Below are positions 1 to 7,144 of a DNA stretch of 39,159 nt, in pieces. The stretch is from Collimonas silvisoli. Lineage in GTDB: Bacteria; Pseudomonadota; Gammaproteobacteria; Burkholderiales; Burkholderiaceae_D. The stretch is taken from contig NZ_JAGQEG010000053.1 in assembly GCF_018305005.1 (NCBI RefSeq), positions 1 through 39,159 of the forward strand. The letters run 5' to 3'. Below the pieces are notes generated by a model, which did not search any database, was not told where the DNA came from, and saw only the letters and a program-made list of their open reading frames with translations. A program made the translations under genes and the position numbers. The number at the start of each line of letters is the position of its first letter. Position 1 is the stretch's first letter.

Positions 1-557
1 TGTTCCTGCGGTTTGGTTTGCGCCACCGGCGGCGTGATCTCCCCCGGGGTGGAGGATGGCCACTCGCCTTTTTCTATCATCGCCGCGATCGGGTCGGGCG
101 GATTGACCGGATATAAGTCGAATACCAGCCGGTGCTGGTATCCGCCCACCGGCGCCAGGGTGAACACCTGCGGTTTGATTTCTTCCTTCAGGTCGAACAC
201 CAGCCGCACCACGTTAGGGCGGTTCTGGCCGACCCGGACTTGCTTGATATAGGGATCGTTAGGCTGGATCTTGGCGACCAGTTCTTTCAAGGTCGGATTG
301 AGCTCGATGCCTTCGATGTCGACCACCATGCGATCCGGATTTTGCACCAGAAAGTGGGTGGTTTTCAGTTCTGCGTCGTTTTCCAGCGTGACGCGGGTGT
401 AGTCTTCCGCCGGCCAGACCCGCACCGCGACAATCTGTGCGGCGCGCGCCGAGAGTGGCGCCAGCACTGAAATGAGCAAGGTGCCGCCGGCCTTGAGCAC
501 GGTGCGGCGGATTCTTGATTTTAGAGGTTTGGTGCAAATTTCAGTCGAGCGAGACAT
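1..557 (-). CDS. amiC: N-acetylmuramoyl-L-alanine amidase AmiC, N-terminal part (cut by window edge)
   Basis: Periplasmic amidase that cleaves the septal peptidoglycan amide bond during daughter-cell separation. Only the first ~185 residues are present; the zinc amidase domain lies off the left edge. The N-terminus has a twin-arginine-type signal (SRIRRTVLK, then a hydrophobic stretch ending SARA), as in E. coli AmiC. An AMIN targeting domain follows (about residues 35-150: VAVRVWPAEDYTRVTLEND, VVDIEGIELN, VRLVFDLKEEIKPQ, HRLVFDLYPVNPP). A Pro-rich linker starts near the cut. The start is the ATG at 557-555, which overlaps the 3' end of tsaE by 37 bases; tsaE-amiC is a common betaproteobacterial pair, probably co-transcribed. 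AmiC rather than AmiB is inferred from the Tat-like signal and AMIN domain. Confidence 0.88.
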   Translation of the reverse strand, partial: MSRSTEICTKPLKSRIRRTVLKAGGTLLISVLAPLSARAAQIVAVRVWPAEDYTRVTLENDAELKTTHFLVQNPDRMVVDIEGIELNPTLKELVAKIQPNDPYIKQVRVGQNRPNVVRLVFDLKEEIKPQVFTLAPVGGYQHRLVFDLYPVNPPDPIAAMIEKGEWPSSTPGEITPPVAQTKPQE

Positions 558-1015
558 TGACTACCCTTATCAGATAACGCCTGCAATTCTACATCACGTC
601 CCCTGTCGGAAACACGGGAAACACTGAGTAATACGCTGATGTCGGGCGGTGGCAACGCGGCTTCGGCGTTTTCCGGCCACTCGACGATGCAGATGGTGCT
701 GTGGTTGAAATATTCGCGGAAACCGGCCTCCAGGAACTCATCCGGGCTGGCCATCCGATACAAGTCGAAATGCATCACTTCGACCGCCTGTTGGTCTATC
801 TGGATGGCATAAGGTTCCACCAAGGTGTAAGTAGGGCTTTTGACGTGGCCCTGGTAGCCGGCGGCGTGCAGCAAGGCGCGGGTCAGCGCGGTCTTGCCGG
901 CGCCCAGATCGCCATGCAGATGAATCGCTAGTCCGGGCAGCAAGGCTCTGGCCATTGCAGCACCCAAAGCGTTGGTTCCAGCTTCATCGTGCAGGTGGGT
1001 TGTAAAATGCGGCAT
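521..1015 (-). CDS. tsaE: tRNA threonylcarbamoyladenosine biosynthesis ATPase TsaE
   Basis: Small P-loop ATPase that partners TsaB and TsaD to make the universal t6A37 tRNA modification. The 164-residue protein has the Walker A motif GDLGAGKTALTRALL, the family motif VKSPTYTLVEPY, the HFDLYRM segment and the IVEWPENAE motif that carries the Walker B-like acidic residues. The ATG at 1015 was preferred over an upstream in-frame ATG at 1081 because the family normally begins just before this His/Thr-rich segment, and the longer form would run into queG. The 3' end overlaps amiC by 37 bases, suggesting translational coupling. It is divergent from queG, with 48 bases between starts. Confidence 0.93.
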   Translation of the reverse strand: MPHFTTHLHDEAGTNALGAAMARALLPGLAIHLHGDLGAGKTALTRALLHAAGYQGHVKSPTYTLVEPYAIQIDQQAVEVMHFDLYRMASPDEFLEAGFREYFNHSTICIVEWPENAEAALPPPDISVLLSVSRVSDRGRDVELQALSDKGSQCLARLKFAPNL

Positions 1016-1063
1016 CTCGTCACATATTCCTATATATAAAGTCTTTTTTGAATCGCTTAAGCC

Positions 1064-2170
1064 ATGGTTGTAACGGATCAAAATCTAGTAGAGCTGGCTA
1101 CCACCATCAAGGCATGGGGGCGGGAGCTCGGCTTTTCCGATATTCGCATCAGCGATGTCGATCTGGCGCAGCAGGAGGCTGGGTTCGAGGCATGGCTGGA
1201 GCTTGGCTATCACGGTGAGATGGATTATATGGCAGCGCACGGAATGAAGCGCGCCCGGCCTGCTGAACTGGTGCCGGGTGCGATCCGGGCGATTGCGGTG
1301 CGCATGGATTATCTGCCGCGCGCCTATCGGGATGATCAAGGCAGCTGGCGGCCACGCGAGCAAGCGCGGCTGGCGCCGGCCGCTGCCGGCACCGCCACTG
1401 TGTCGCTGTATGCGCGTGGACGCGATTATCACAAGGTGCTGCGCTCGCGTTTGCAGCAGCTGGCGGATCGCATCAAAGGTGAAATCGGCGAGTTCGGTTA
1501 TCGGGTGTTCACCGATTCGGCGCCGGTGATGGAGGTGGCCCTGGCGCAGAAGGCTGGCCTCGGCTGGCGCGGCAAACATACGCTGTTGCTGAATCGCGAG
1601 GCCGGATCGTTTTTCTTCCTTGGCGAAATCCTGACCGACCTGCCGTTGCCGGTCGACCAGTCCGTCAGTTCGCACTGCGGGCAATGCGGCGCCTGTATCG
1701 ATGTCTGCCCGACCAAGGCGATTGTCGGTCCTTATCGGCTCGATGCGCGCCGTTGCATTTCTTACCTGACGATTGAATTGAAAGGCAGTATCCCGCTGGA
1801 ACTGCGGCCTTTGATCGGTAACCGCGTGTATGGCTGCGACGATTGCCAGCTGTTCTGCCCGTGGAACAAGTTTGCGCAGCCGTCGGCGCTGGGTGATTTC
1901 GACGTCCGCAATGGCCTCGATCAGGCTACCCTGGTGGAGTTATTCGGCTGGAGCGAGGAGCAATTCAATAGCCGCATGGAAGGCAGTCCGATCCGCCGGA
2001 TTGGTTATCAGCGCTGGTTGCGCAATATGGCGGTCGGTCTCGGCAACGCCGCAGCGGCGGGTGTCAGTACGCCAGAGATCATCGCTGCCTTGCAACTGCG
2101 CAGCGACGATCCGTCTGAGCTGGTGCGGGAGCATGTGGCATGGGCGTTAAAGCAACATGGCGTCGTCTGA
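1064..2170 (+). CDS. queG: epoxyqueuosine reductase QueG
   Basis: Cobalamin- and iron-sulfur-dependent reductase for the last step of queuosine synthesis on tRNA (epoxyqueuosine to queuosine), in the cytoplasm. It is 368 residues, the usual family length. The N-terminal cobalamin-binding region includes the conserved LGYHGEMDYM and the GWRGKHTLLLNREAGSFFF segment. Two [4Fe-4S] ferredoxin-like motifs follow: CGQCGACIDVCPTKAI near residues 205-220 and CDDCQLFCPWN near 257-267. A C-terminal HEAT-like tail (RWLRNMAVGLGNA, LVREHVAWAL) matches the family. It lies head-to-head with tsaE and ends 12 bases before the convergent AEC gene. In many proteobacteria tsaE/queG neighbourhood is conserved. Confidence 0.95.
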   Translation: MVVTDQNLVELATTIKAWGRELGFSDIRISDVDLAQQEAGFEAWLELGYHGEMDYMAAHGMKRARPAELVPGAIRAIAVRMDYLPRAYRDDQGSWRPREQARLAPAAAGTATVSLYARGRDYHKVLRSRLQQLADRIKGEIGEFGYRVFTDSAPVMEVALAQKAGLGWRGKHTLLLNREAGSFFFLGEILTDLPLPVDQSVSSHCGQCGACIDVCPTKAIVGPYRLDARRCISYLTIELKGSIPLELRPLIGNRVYGCDDCQLFCPWNKFAQPSALGDFDVRNGLDQATLVELFGWSEEQFNSRMEGSPIRRIGYQRWLRNMAVGLGNAAAAGVSTPEIIAALQLRSDDPSELVREHVAWALKQHGVV

Positions 2171-2182
2171 CAGATCAAACAA

Positions 2183-3076
2183 TTAGTGTTGCAGCACCCA
2201 CAGCCAAAACGGCAAGGTCAGCGCCGACAACATGGTGCCGGCAGAAATCATGAACGCCACCAGAGGGCCATTGCCGCCCATTCTCGCCGCCAGGATGTAT
2301 GCGCTGGATGCGGTAGGCAAGGCGCAAAACAGCACGACGATCTGCAGTTGCGACGGCGCCAGTCCCAGCCATTGCCCCAGCAGCCAGGCCAGGGCCGGCA
2401 GCGCCAGCAGCTTGATCGCCAGGAAATACCCGGTCAATGCCTTGGCTTGATGCACGCCGCTTAAGCGCAGGCCCGCGCCTACCAGCAGCAAGCCCAGCGC
2501 CAGCGCGGCATTGCCGAGGCGCGACAAGACTGCTCCCGCCACTTCCGGCATCGGCAATCCGCACAGGCTATACAAGAGCCCGCATGCGGTGGCGATCAGC
2601 AAGGGATTGCGCGCCAGTTCTTTGAGCAAGCCGCCGCTTTTATGCGCCAAGGCATGGACCGCAGCCAGATTGCACAAGGGCGCGCCAAAGCCGATCAGCA
2701 ACGCCATCATGCCGGTAGCTTGCTCGCCGCCCAGCCTGGCCGCCAGGGCCAGCGCCATGTACGAATTGAAACGGTAACCGGTTTGCATACCGGATTCATA
2801 ATCCATGGGCGCGGCCTTGATCCACGGTTTTCCCATCCAGGTAAGAATGACGGCGCCGAGCAGTGCGCTCATGCCGACCGCCAGCATTTTGCCGCTGGTG
2901 TCGAAACTGAGCGGGGTGCGCGCCGTGGAATAAAAAAGCAGGGTAGGGAAGAGCAGAAAATACACCAGCTTTTCCGCTCCGGTCCAGAATTCGCCACCCC
3001 AGTTGCTGATGCGGTGCAAGACCGCTCCGAGCAGGATCAGCGAAAAATCGGGAAGCAGCAGGTTGACGATATACAT
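2183..3076 (-). CDS. AEC-family (auxin efflux carrier-like) permease
   Basis: Inner-membrane carrier of the AEC/BASS-like superfamily. Family members export or import organic anions such as malate and malonate; the substrate cannot be told from sequence. The 297-residue protein is almost entirely hydrophobic, with about 9-10 membrane segments. The two halves each contain the discontinuous-helix signature region (NPLLIATACGLLYSLCGLPMP in one half, FCALPTASSAYILAARMGG in the other, the latter being the typical PTA-x-N/S-x motif). It starts MYIVNLLLPDFSLILLGAVL, typical of the family. It is convergent with queG and transcribed away from the orphan unit at 3.3-3.6 kb. Confidence 0.85.
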   Translation of the reverse strand: MYIVNLLLPDFSLILLGAVLHRISNWGGEFWTGAEKLVYFLLFPTLLFYSTARTPLSFDTSGKMLAVGMSALLGAVILTWMGKPWIKAAPMDYESGMQTGYRFNSYMALALAARLGGEQATGMMALLIGFGAPLCNLAAVHALAHKSGGLLKELARNPLLIATACGLLYSLCGLPMPEVAGAVLSRLGNAALALGLLLVGAGLRLSGVHQAKALTGYFLAIKLLALPALAWLLGQWLGLAPSQLQIVVLFCALPTASSAYILAARMGGNGPLVAFMISAGTMLSALTLPFWLWVLQH

Positions 3077-3301
3077 GGCGTGGCGGATGGGGGTGAAAGG
3101 CGCTGAGCGGGTTTGAGATTTTATAACGCCGGCGGCAATGACCTAAAGAAATGTGCCGTCTGCCGGTCGGACTCAATTTGCAAGCGGAATCGGTAGGATG
3201 GGTTTTATCAAACTGACGATCGCCGCCCTGTTTTAGCTGGCAATGTTTCTTTTGGTTAATTTATGCATGTTGATTTGATAAGGGTTTAGTGAAAACCTAT
3301 G

Positions 3302-3328
3302 TTGTTTAGTCAAAATGATTCATATAAA
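3302..3328 (+). promoter_or_regulatory. possible sigma-70 promoter of the orphan unit upstream of ogt
   Basis: TTGTTT at 3302-3307 and TATAAA at 3323-3328 with a 15-base spacer, inside a markedly AT-rich stretch (3240-3345) that contrasts with the GC-rich surroundings. The spacer is shorter than ideal, so this is a weak call. A second TTGACA at 3374-3379 lacks a good -10. Confidence 0.3.
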
Positions 3329-3345
3329 TTATTTGTTAAATCCGG

Positions 3346-3359
3346 GTAACACCTGTTAC
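3346..3359. promoter_or_regulatory. perfect palindrome GTAACA-CC-TGTTAC, candidate operator
   Basis: A 6+2+6 perfect inverted repeat lies 18-31 bases downstream of the candidate -10 and upstream of the orphan transcription unit. The size and symmetry suit a dimeric regulator site. I do not recognise the cognate regulator. Confidence 0.35.
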
Positions 3360-3497
3360 AGTGCGACCACAATTTGACATTGCCGGACTTAAGAACCGAC
3401 TACGGTTTCCGACAAGCAGTAGAGGGATGCAGCACAGAATTCAGATTTTTTAAGCAGCAGAAATGACTGCGAAAGAGGTTAGTAAACAGGATGATAG

Positions 3498-3596
3498 GTG
3501 GTGGTGCATAAGAACGGTATTGATACCGGGGATACTGAGGAGACCGTGCGTTCCAAAATGAAGCTGTCTAAACAGCCAGGAGTGCATACGAAGTAA
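3498..3596 (+). CDS. candidate 32-residue small protein, or part of a small RNA
   Basis: I do not recognise this gene. A short frame begins GTG-GTG-GTG-CAT with AGGA six bases upstream, immediately after in-frame stop codons. It encodes a charged peptide (HKNGIDTGDTEETVRSK, ending QPGVHTK) that stops five bases before a strong terminator. A competing frame at 3463-3561 (starting MTAKEVSKQDDRWWC) has no clear ribosome site. The same stretch contains small hairpins (GGTAT-TG-ATACC at 3516-3527; AACCG-ACTA-CGGTT near 3393-3406), so the transcript may be a non-coding RNA instead. The terminator directly downstream, ahead of ogt, is the best evidence that something is transcribed here. Confidence 0.3.
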   Translation: MVVHKNGIDTGDTEETVRSKMKLSKQPGVHTK

Positions 3597-3600
3597 TTTG

Positions 3601-3628
3601 AGGCGCATCGACAGATGCGCCTTTTTTA
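3601..3628 (+). terminator. Rho-independent terminator of the orphan unit
   Basis: Perfect 8-bp stem AGGCGCAT / ATGCGCCT with loop CGACAG, followed by a T-rich run (TTTTTATTTTA). It lies 15 bases before the ogt start codon and cannot terminate the AEC gene, which runs the other way. Confidence 0.8.
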
Positions 3629-3643
3629 TTTTATGCTTGCGGC

Positions 3644-4177
3644 ATGAATATAATTTCCGATAGCCCTCTCAAGCGCGCCGCCGGCGGCCAGCTTCCCGCG
3701 CAGCACTTCACTGCGGTGGTCGCTGCGCCGTTCGGTGCGATGGGGATACGCACCGAAGCCGGTTTGCTGCACGAGCTGGTCTATCTGCCCCCCTCATTTC
3801 ACGAAAAAGACGCCACCGACGCATTGGCTGCACGCGTGGTCGAGCAGATTCAGCGCTATCTGGAGCAAGCGGATTTTCACTTCGATCTGCCTCTGGCGCC
3901 GCTGGGCACCGCTTTCCAGCACAAAGTGTGGAAGGCGATTGCCGCCATCCCGCGTGGCGAGGTGCTGACTTATGGCCAGGTTGCCAAGCTGGTGCAATCG
4001 GCGCCGCGTGCGGTGGGACAAGCTTGCGGCGCCAACTGGTTTCCGCTGGTGATTCCCTGCCATCGGGTGACCGCGGCTGGCGGCATAGGCGGCTTTTCTC
4101 ATCACGACGAGGAGGATGGCTTCCATCTGCGGGTCAAGCGCTGGCTGCTGGAGCATGAAGGTGTGGTCGGCTTGTGA
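3644..4177 (+). CDS. ogt: methylated-DNA-[protein]-cysteine S-methyltransferase
   Basis: Suicide DNA-repair protein that removes O6-alkyl groups from guanine by transfer to its own cysteine. The 177-residue protein has the active-site motif IPCHRV (about residues 129-134), preceded by the Asn hinge in CGANWFPLVIPCH and by the helix-turn-helix segment (IPRGEVLTYGQVAKL), in which the arginine finger would be expected. The N-terminal domain is of the Ogt type without an Ada domain. No good Shine-Dalgarno precedes the ATG, and the start follows a terminator by only 15 bases, so its promoter must be upstream in or before the orphan unit. The stop overlaps the start of xerD (GTGA). Confidence 0.92.
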   Translation: MNIISDSPLKRAAGGQLPAQHFTAVVAAPFGAMGIRTEAGLLHELVYLPPSFHEKDATDALAARVVEQIQRYLEQADFHFDLPLAPLGTAFQHKVWKAIAAIPRGEVLTYGQVAKLVQSAPRAVGQACGANWFPLVIPCHRVTAAGGIGGFSHHDEEDGFHLRVKRWLLEHEGVVGL

Positions 4178-5136
4178 GGAGGTCCAAGGCCGATGCTCAG
4201 GCTGCAAGCCAGGCAGTAACCCAAGCCAAACCCACGCTAAATGCCGAACACCAAACCGCAATCGACGAGTTTTGCGACAGCTTGTGGCTGGAAGACGGCC
4301 TTGCCAAGAACTCGCTGGAGGCTTATCGCCGCGATATGACGTTATTCGCCTTGTGGTTGCAGGCGCAGCCGGACGCCAAGTCCTTGTTTGCGATCCATGC
4401 CGGCGATCTGAACGCCTATTTTCTGGCCAAGCATGACACCGGCAAGGCAACTTCCTCGAATCGCCGCCTGGCGGTGCTGAAGCGTTTCTATCTGCTGGCC
4501 CTGCGGCAAAACCGCATCAGCACCGATCCTTGCCTGCATTTGCGCTCGGCCAAGCAAGCGCCGCGCTTCCCCAAGATTTTGTCGGAAGCCCAGGTTGAGG
4601 CGCTATTGGCGGCGCCCGATGTCGCCACGCCACTTGGCTTGCGCGATCGCACCATGCTGGAGCTGATGTACGCCAGCGGCTTGCGGGTATCCGAGCTGGT
4701 GTTGCTGAAATCGCTGGAAGTCGGCATGAACGAAGGCGTGTTGCGGATTACCGGCAAGGGTAATAAAACCCGTTTGCTGCCGTTTGGCGAAGAGGCCAGG
4801 AACTGGATCGTGCGCTACCTGAAAGATGCGCGCGGCCAGATAATGAACGGTCAGATGGACGACGCTTTGTTCGTGACAGCACGCGGCGGCGCCATGACGC
4901 GCCAGATGTTCTGGACCCTGATCAAGAAATATGCAATCAAGGCAGCCATCAATGCGCCCCTGTCGCCGCATACCTTGCGCCACGCCTTTGCCACCCACTT
5001 GCTGAATCACGGCGCCGATTTGCGCGTGGTGCAGCTGCTGTTGGGGCACGCCGATATATCGACCACCCAGATTTATACCCATGTGGCGCGCGAGCGCTTG
5101 AAGGCTCTGCATGCGGCGCATCATCCACGGGGGTGA
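4174..5136 (+). CDS. xerD: site-specific tyrosine recombinase XerD
   Basis: One of the two recombinases (with XerC) that resolve chromosome dimers at dif near the terminus under FtsK control. It has the N-terminal SAM-like core-binding domain (LAKNSLEAYRRDM) and the C-terminal catalytic domain with the full tyrosine recombinase set: Arg in ASGLRVSEL, Lys in ITGKGNKTR, HTLRHAFATHLL, and LLGHADISTTQIYTHV with the nucleophilic Tyr. XerD rather than XerC is favoured by similarity of the region around PRFPKILSEAQVEALLAAP. The start is GTG 4174, overlapping the ogt stop. An AGGAGG lies inside codons 2-3 but no in-frame start follows it at proper spacing, so the GTG is retained. Confidence 0.93.
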   Translation: MRRSKADAQAASQAVTQAKPTLNAEHQTAIDEFCDSLWLEDGLAKNSLEAYRRDMTLFALWLQAQPDAKSLFAIHAGDLNAYFLAKHDTGKATSSNRRLAVLKRFYLLALRQNRISTDPCLHLRSAKQAPRFPKILSEAQVEALLAAPDVATPLGLRDRTMLELMYASGLRVSELVLLKSLEVGMNEGVLRITGKGNKTRLLPFGEEARNWIVRYLKDARGQIMNGQMDDALFVTARGGAMTRQMFWTLIKKYAIKAAINAPLSPHTLRHAFATHLLNHGADLRVVQLLLGHADISTTQIYTHVARERLKALHAAHHPRG

Positions 5137-5295
5137 AACTTAGCTGGCCGGATTTGGACAATGCGGACAATGCCGATGAAATCACTTTGTTTGGTTGATA
5201 TTTAAGTAATTTCCTTGGAGTTGAATTCTGCATCCTCTCAATTATTCTCCTGTATCCTGTACGACATCATTCAAGAGTTTATTTAGGGGGCGCAA

Positions 5296-5481
5296 TTGGC
5301 AAAAACGAATTTTCAGTATGAAAAACGGCAAAAAGAATTAGAAAAGAAAAAAAAGAAGGAAGAAAAGCTGAAGCGCAAGCTGGAAAAAGGTTCTTCCACC
5401 GAAGTTGAGGCAGAAGATGCGGCGGAGCCCGAACTGCCTGCGACTGACGAGCCTGCTTCCGATGAGCCCAAGCAGCCTTAA
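5296..5481 (+). CDS. small Lys/Glu-rich conserved hypothetical protein (TTG start)
   Basis: A 61-residue protein of unknown function. It starts with TTG 5296, preceded by AGGGGG at good spacing; no ATG is available in frame nearby. The first half is a strongly basic, probably helical stretch (NFQYEKRQKELEKKKKKEE, then KLKRKLEKG). The second half is acidic and Pro-rich (EDAAEPELPATDEPASDEPKQP region). The sharp charge split, with no signal peptide or membrane segment, suggests a nucleic-acid- or ribosome-associated or disordered protein, but this is inference. Similar short proteins are common in Burkholderiales. It precedes ybaK by 108 bases on the same strand. Confidence 0.7.
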   Translation: MAKTNFQYEKRQKELEKKKKKEEKLKRKLEKGSSTEVEAEDAAEPELPATDEPASDEPKQP

Positions 5482-5589
5482 TCGCTGCCAGTCCGATCAG
5501 CGGCAGGAATTGTCGCTGCATCAAGTTTTACGAAAACATGATTTGCACGCAGGCGCTCCAGCATTGAGCGCTGCATTCAAATACCCGGT

Positions 5590-6075
5590 ATGACAAAACA
5601 TATTTCCGAGACACCGGCGACGCAATTCTTGCGCAAGCACGGCGCGGTCTTTTCCGAACATCCCTATGCATATGAAGAACATGGCGGCACCACGGTGTCG
5701 GCGCGTGCGCTGGGAGTGGATGAACATCATGTGGTGAAAACGCTGGTGATGCAGGATGAGGCGGCCAAGCCCTTGATCATCCTGATGCACGGCGATCGCA
5801 AGGTGTCGACCAAGAACCTGGCGCGGCAGATCGGCTGCAAGTCGGTCGAACCTTGCAAGCCGGAGGTGGCGAATCGCCATTCCGGCTACCTGATCGGCGG
5901 CACTTCGCCGTTCGCTACGCGCAAGGCGCTGCCGGTTTATATAGAAGAGAGCATCCTAGCCTTGCAGAAGATATATATTAACGGTGGCCGGCGTGGTTAC
6001 CTGATCGGCATGGCGCCGCAAAGCGTGGCTGACCTGCTGCAGGCAAAGGCGGTCCGGTGTGCGCTGGACGAATAG
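5590..6075 (+). CDS. ybaK: Cys-tRNA(Pro)/Cys-tRNA(Cys) deacylase YbaK
   Basis: Trans-editing enzyme that hydrolyses cysteine mischarged on tRNA-Pro, in the cytoplasm. At 161 residues it is full length for the YbaK/EbsC family. The family core is visible: TPATQFLRKHGAVFSEHPY at the N-terminus, VKTLVMQ, the HGDRKVSTKNLARQIGCKSVE segment holding the catalytic lysine region, GYLIGGTSPFATRK and the C-terminal INGGRRGYLIGMAP. It lies between the Lys-rich small gene and plsY, all on the plus strand. Confidence 0.93.
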   Translation: MTKHISETPATQFLRKHGAVFSEHPYAYEEHGGTTVSARALGVDEHHVVKTLVMQDEAAKPLIILMHGDRKVSTKNLARQIGCKSVEPCKPEVANRHSGYLIGGTSPFATRKALPVYIEESILALQKIYINGGRRGYLIGMAPQSVADLLQAKAVRCALDE

Positions 6076-6112
6076 GCCCTGAATCAACTAAATACAAAAG
6101 AAAGAGACACGC

Positions 6113-6733
6113 ATGTACACATTGTTATTCGCGCTTGCCGCCTACCTGATCGGTTCGGTTTCGTTCGGCATCATCAGCAGCAAATTGTTCGGGCTGGGAG
6201 ATCCGCGTACCTACGGTTCGAATAACCCCGGCGCCACCAATGTCCTGCGCAGCGGGAATAAGACCGCCGCGGCCCTGACTTTGCTCGGCGACGGATTCAA
6301 GGGCTGGCTGGCGGTCTGGCTGACACAAAAATACGGACCCCAATTCGGCCTGGGCGACGGCGCTCTTGCATTGGCCGCGGTGGCGGTTTTCCTGGGCCAT
6401 CTGTGGCCGGTGTTTTTCCGTTTTGCCGGCGGCAAAGGCGTAGCCACCTTGTTCGGCATCCTGATCGGCATCAGCCTCTGGCTGGGTTTGGCCACCTTGG
6501 CGACCTGGATGATCGTGGCTTATGCGTTTCGCTACTCTTCGCTGGCGGCGCTGGTTGCCAGCGTGTTCGCGCCTTTCTTTTATGCCTTGATGGAGGGCCC
6601 GGACATGATATTGCTGGCGATTGTAGTGATGAGCGCCTTGCTGATCTATCGCCATGCCAAAAACATAGGCAATTTACTGGCGGGCAAGGAAAGCCGTATC
6701 GGCGCCAAGAAAAAGGGGGGCAAAGCCGCTTAA
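6113..6733 (+). CDS. plsY: acyl-phosphate:glycerol-3-phosphate acyltransferase PlsY
   Basis: Inner-membrane enzyme that transfers acyl from acyl-phosphate (made by PlsX) to glycerol-3-phosphate, the first step of phospholipid synthesis. The 206-residue protein has about five membrane segments and the three PlsY cytoplasmic motifs: [16 protein letters not shown], the [19 protein letters not shown] block, and a shorter third motif toward the C-terminus ([15 protein letters not shown]). It ends in a basic tail. AAAGAGA just upstream of ATG 6113 serves as ribosome site. It lies 37 bases after ybaK and ends before a strong terminator. Confidence 0.95.
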   Translation: MYTLLFALAAYLIGSVSFGIISSKLFGLGDPRTYGSNNPGATNVLRSGNKTAAALTLLGDGFKGWLAVWLTQKYGPQFGLGDGALALAAVAVFLGHLWPVFFRFAGGKGVATLFGILIGISLWLGLATLATWMIVAYAFRYSSLAALVASVFAPFFYALMEGPDMILLAIVVMSALLIYRHAKNIGNLLAGKESRIGAKKKGGKAA

Positions 6734-6775
6734 GCAAACCAGGCAAGGCATCCGGAATGGCAGCCATCCAGGCAC

Positions 6776-6815
6776 AAAAAAGCGCTGACCACTTCCGGTT
6801 CAGCGCTTTTTTATT
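6776..6815 (+). terminator. Rho-independent terminator after plsY
   Basis: AGCGCTGA-CC / GG-T-TCAGCGCT stem (one bulged base) with loop ACTTCC, A-run before and T-run after. The flanking A/T symmetry could let it work in both directions. Confidence 0.85.
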
Positions 6816-7021
6816 TAGATTTACGGCGATTGTTATATTGAATTAGCTATAAGTCGCATTTTGATGATGTTCATATGTAATTAATGTTGCGATGCGACAT
6901 GAGAATTGAGCGCGATATTCCACTTTTCGACTCCATGAAGCTGTCAAATAGCCGCTTTTTTTCACGGCATTTTGCCTTGCTATGCAGCATATTTTCATAT
7001 TGTGAAATTGAATATCGCTAT
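6816..7021. other. AT-rich gap between plsY terminator and the aceE promoter
   Basis: No convincing gene. A 62-codon frame (6884-7072) lacks a ribosome site and runs through the aceE promoter. The only structure seen is an inverted repeat TTTCA-TATTG-TGAAA at 6993-7007, 15 bases upstream of the aceE -35, a possible regulator site for the PDH operon. Confidence 0.4.
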
Positions 7022-7050
7022 TTGGAAATCAAAAAAAGTCCTGTTAGAAT
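7022..7050 (+). promoter_or_regulatory. sigma-70 promoter of the pyruvate dehydrogenase operon
   Basis: TTGGAA at 7022-7027, a 17-base spacer, and TAGAAT at 7045-7050. This gives an untranslated leader of roughly 90 bases before the aceE ATG. Confidence 0.65.
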
Positions 7051-7144
7051 TTGGCACCCGTCTACAAAGTGACGTAGATGCTTGCGACCCAACCCGCCAG
7101 TCCGATGCCAAATTGGACAAGCGCACATATTCAGGAGACTCAGC

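Noticed and set aside
3374-3402. TTGACA at 3374 as the promoter of the orphan unit
   Set aside because: A good -35 but the best hexamers at 16-18 bases (CGACTA, GACTAC) are poor -10 elements.
4174-5136. Phage or integron integrase instead of XerD
   Set aside because: Length, sequence of the catalytic motifs and overlap with ogt fit chromosomal XerD; no att-like repeats or cassette genes are nearby.
6884-7072. 62-codon ORF between plsY and aceE
   Set aside because: No ribosome site, contains the aceE promoter, and no recognisable protein features.
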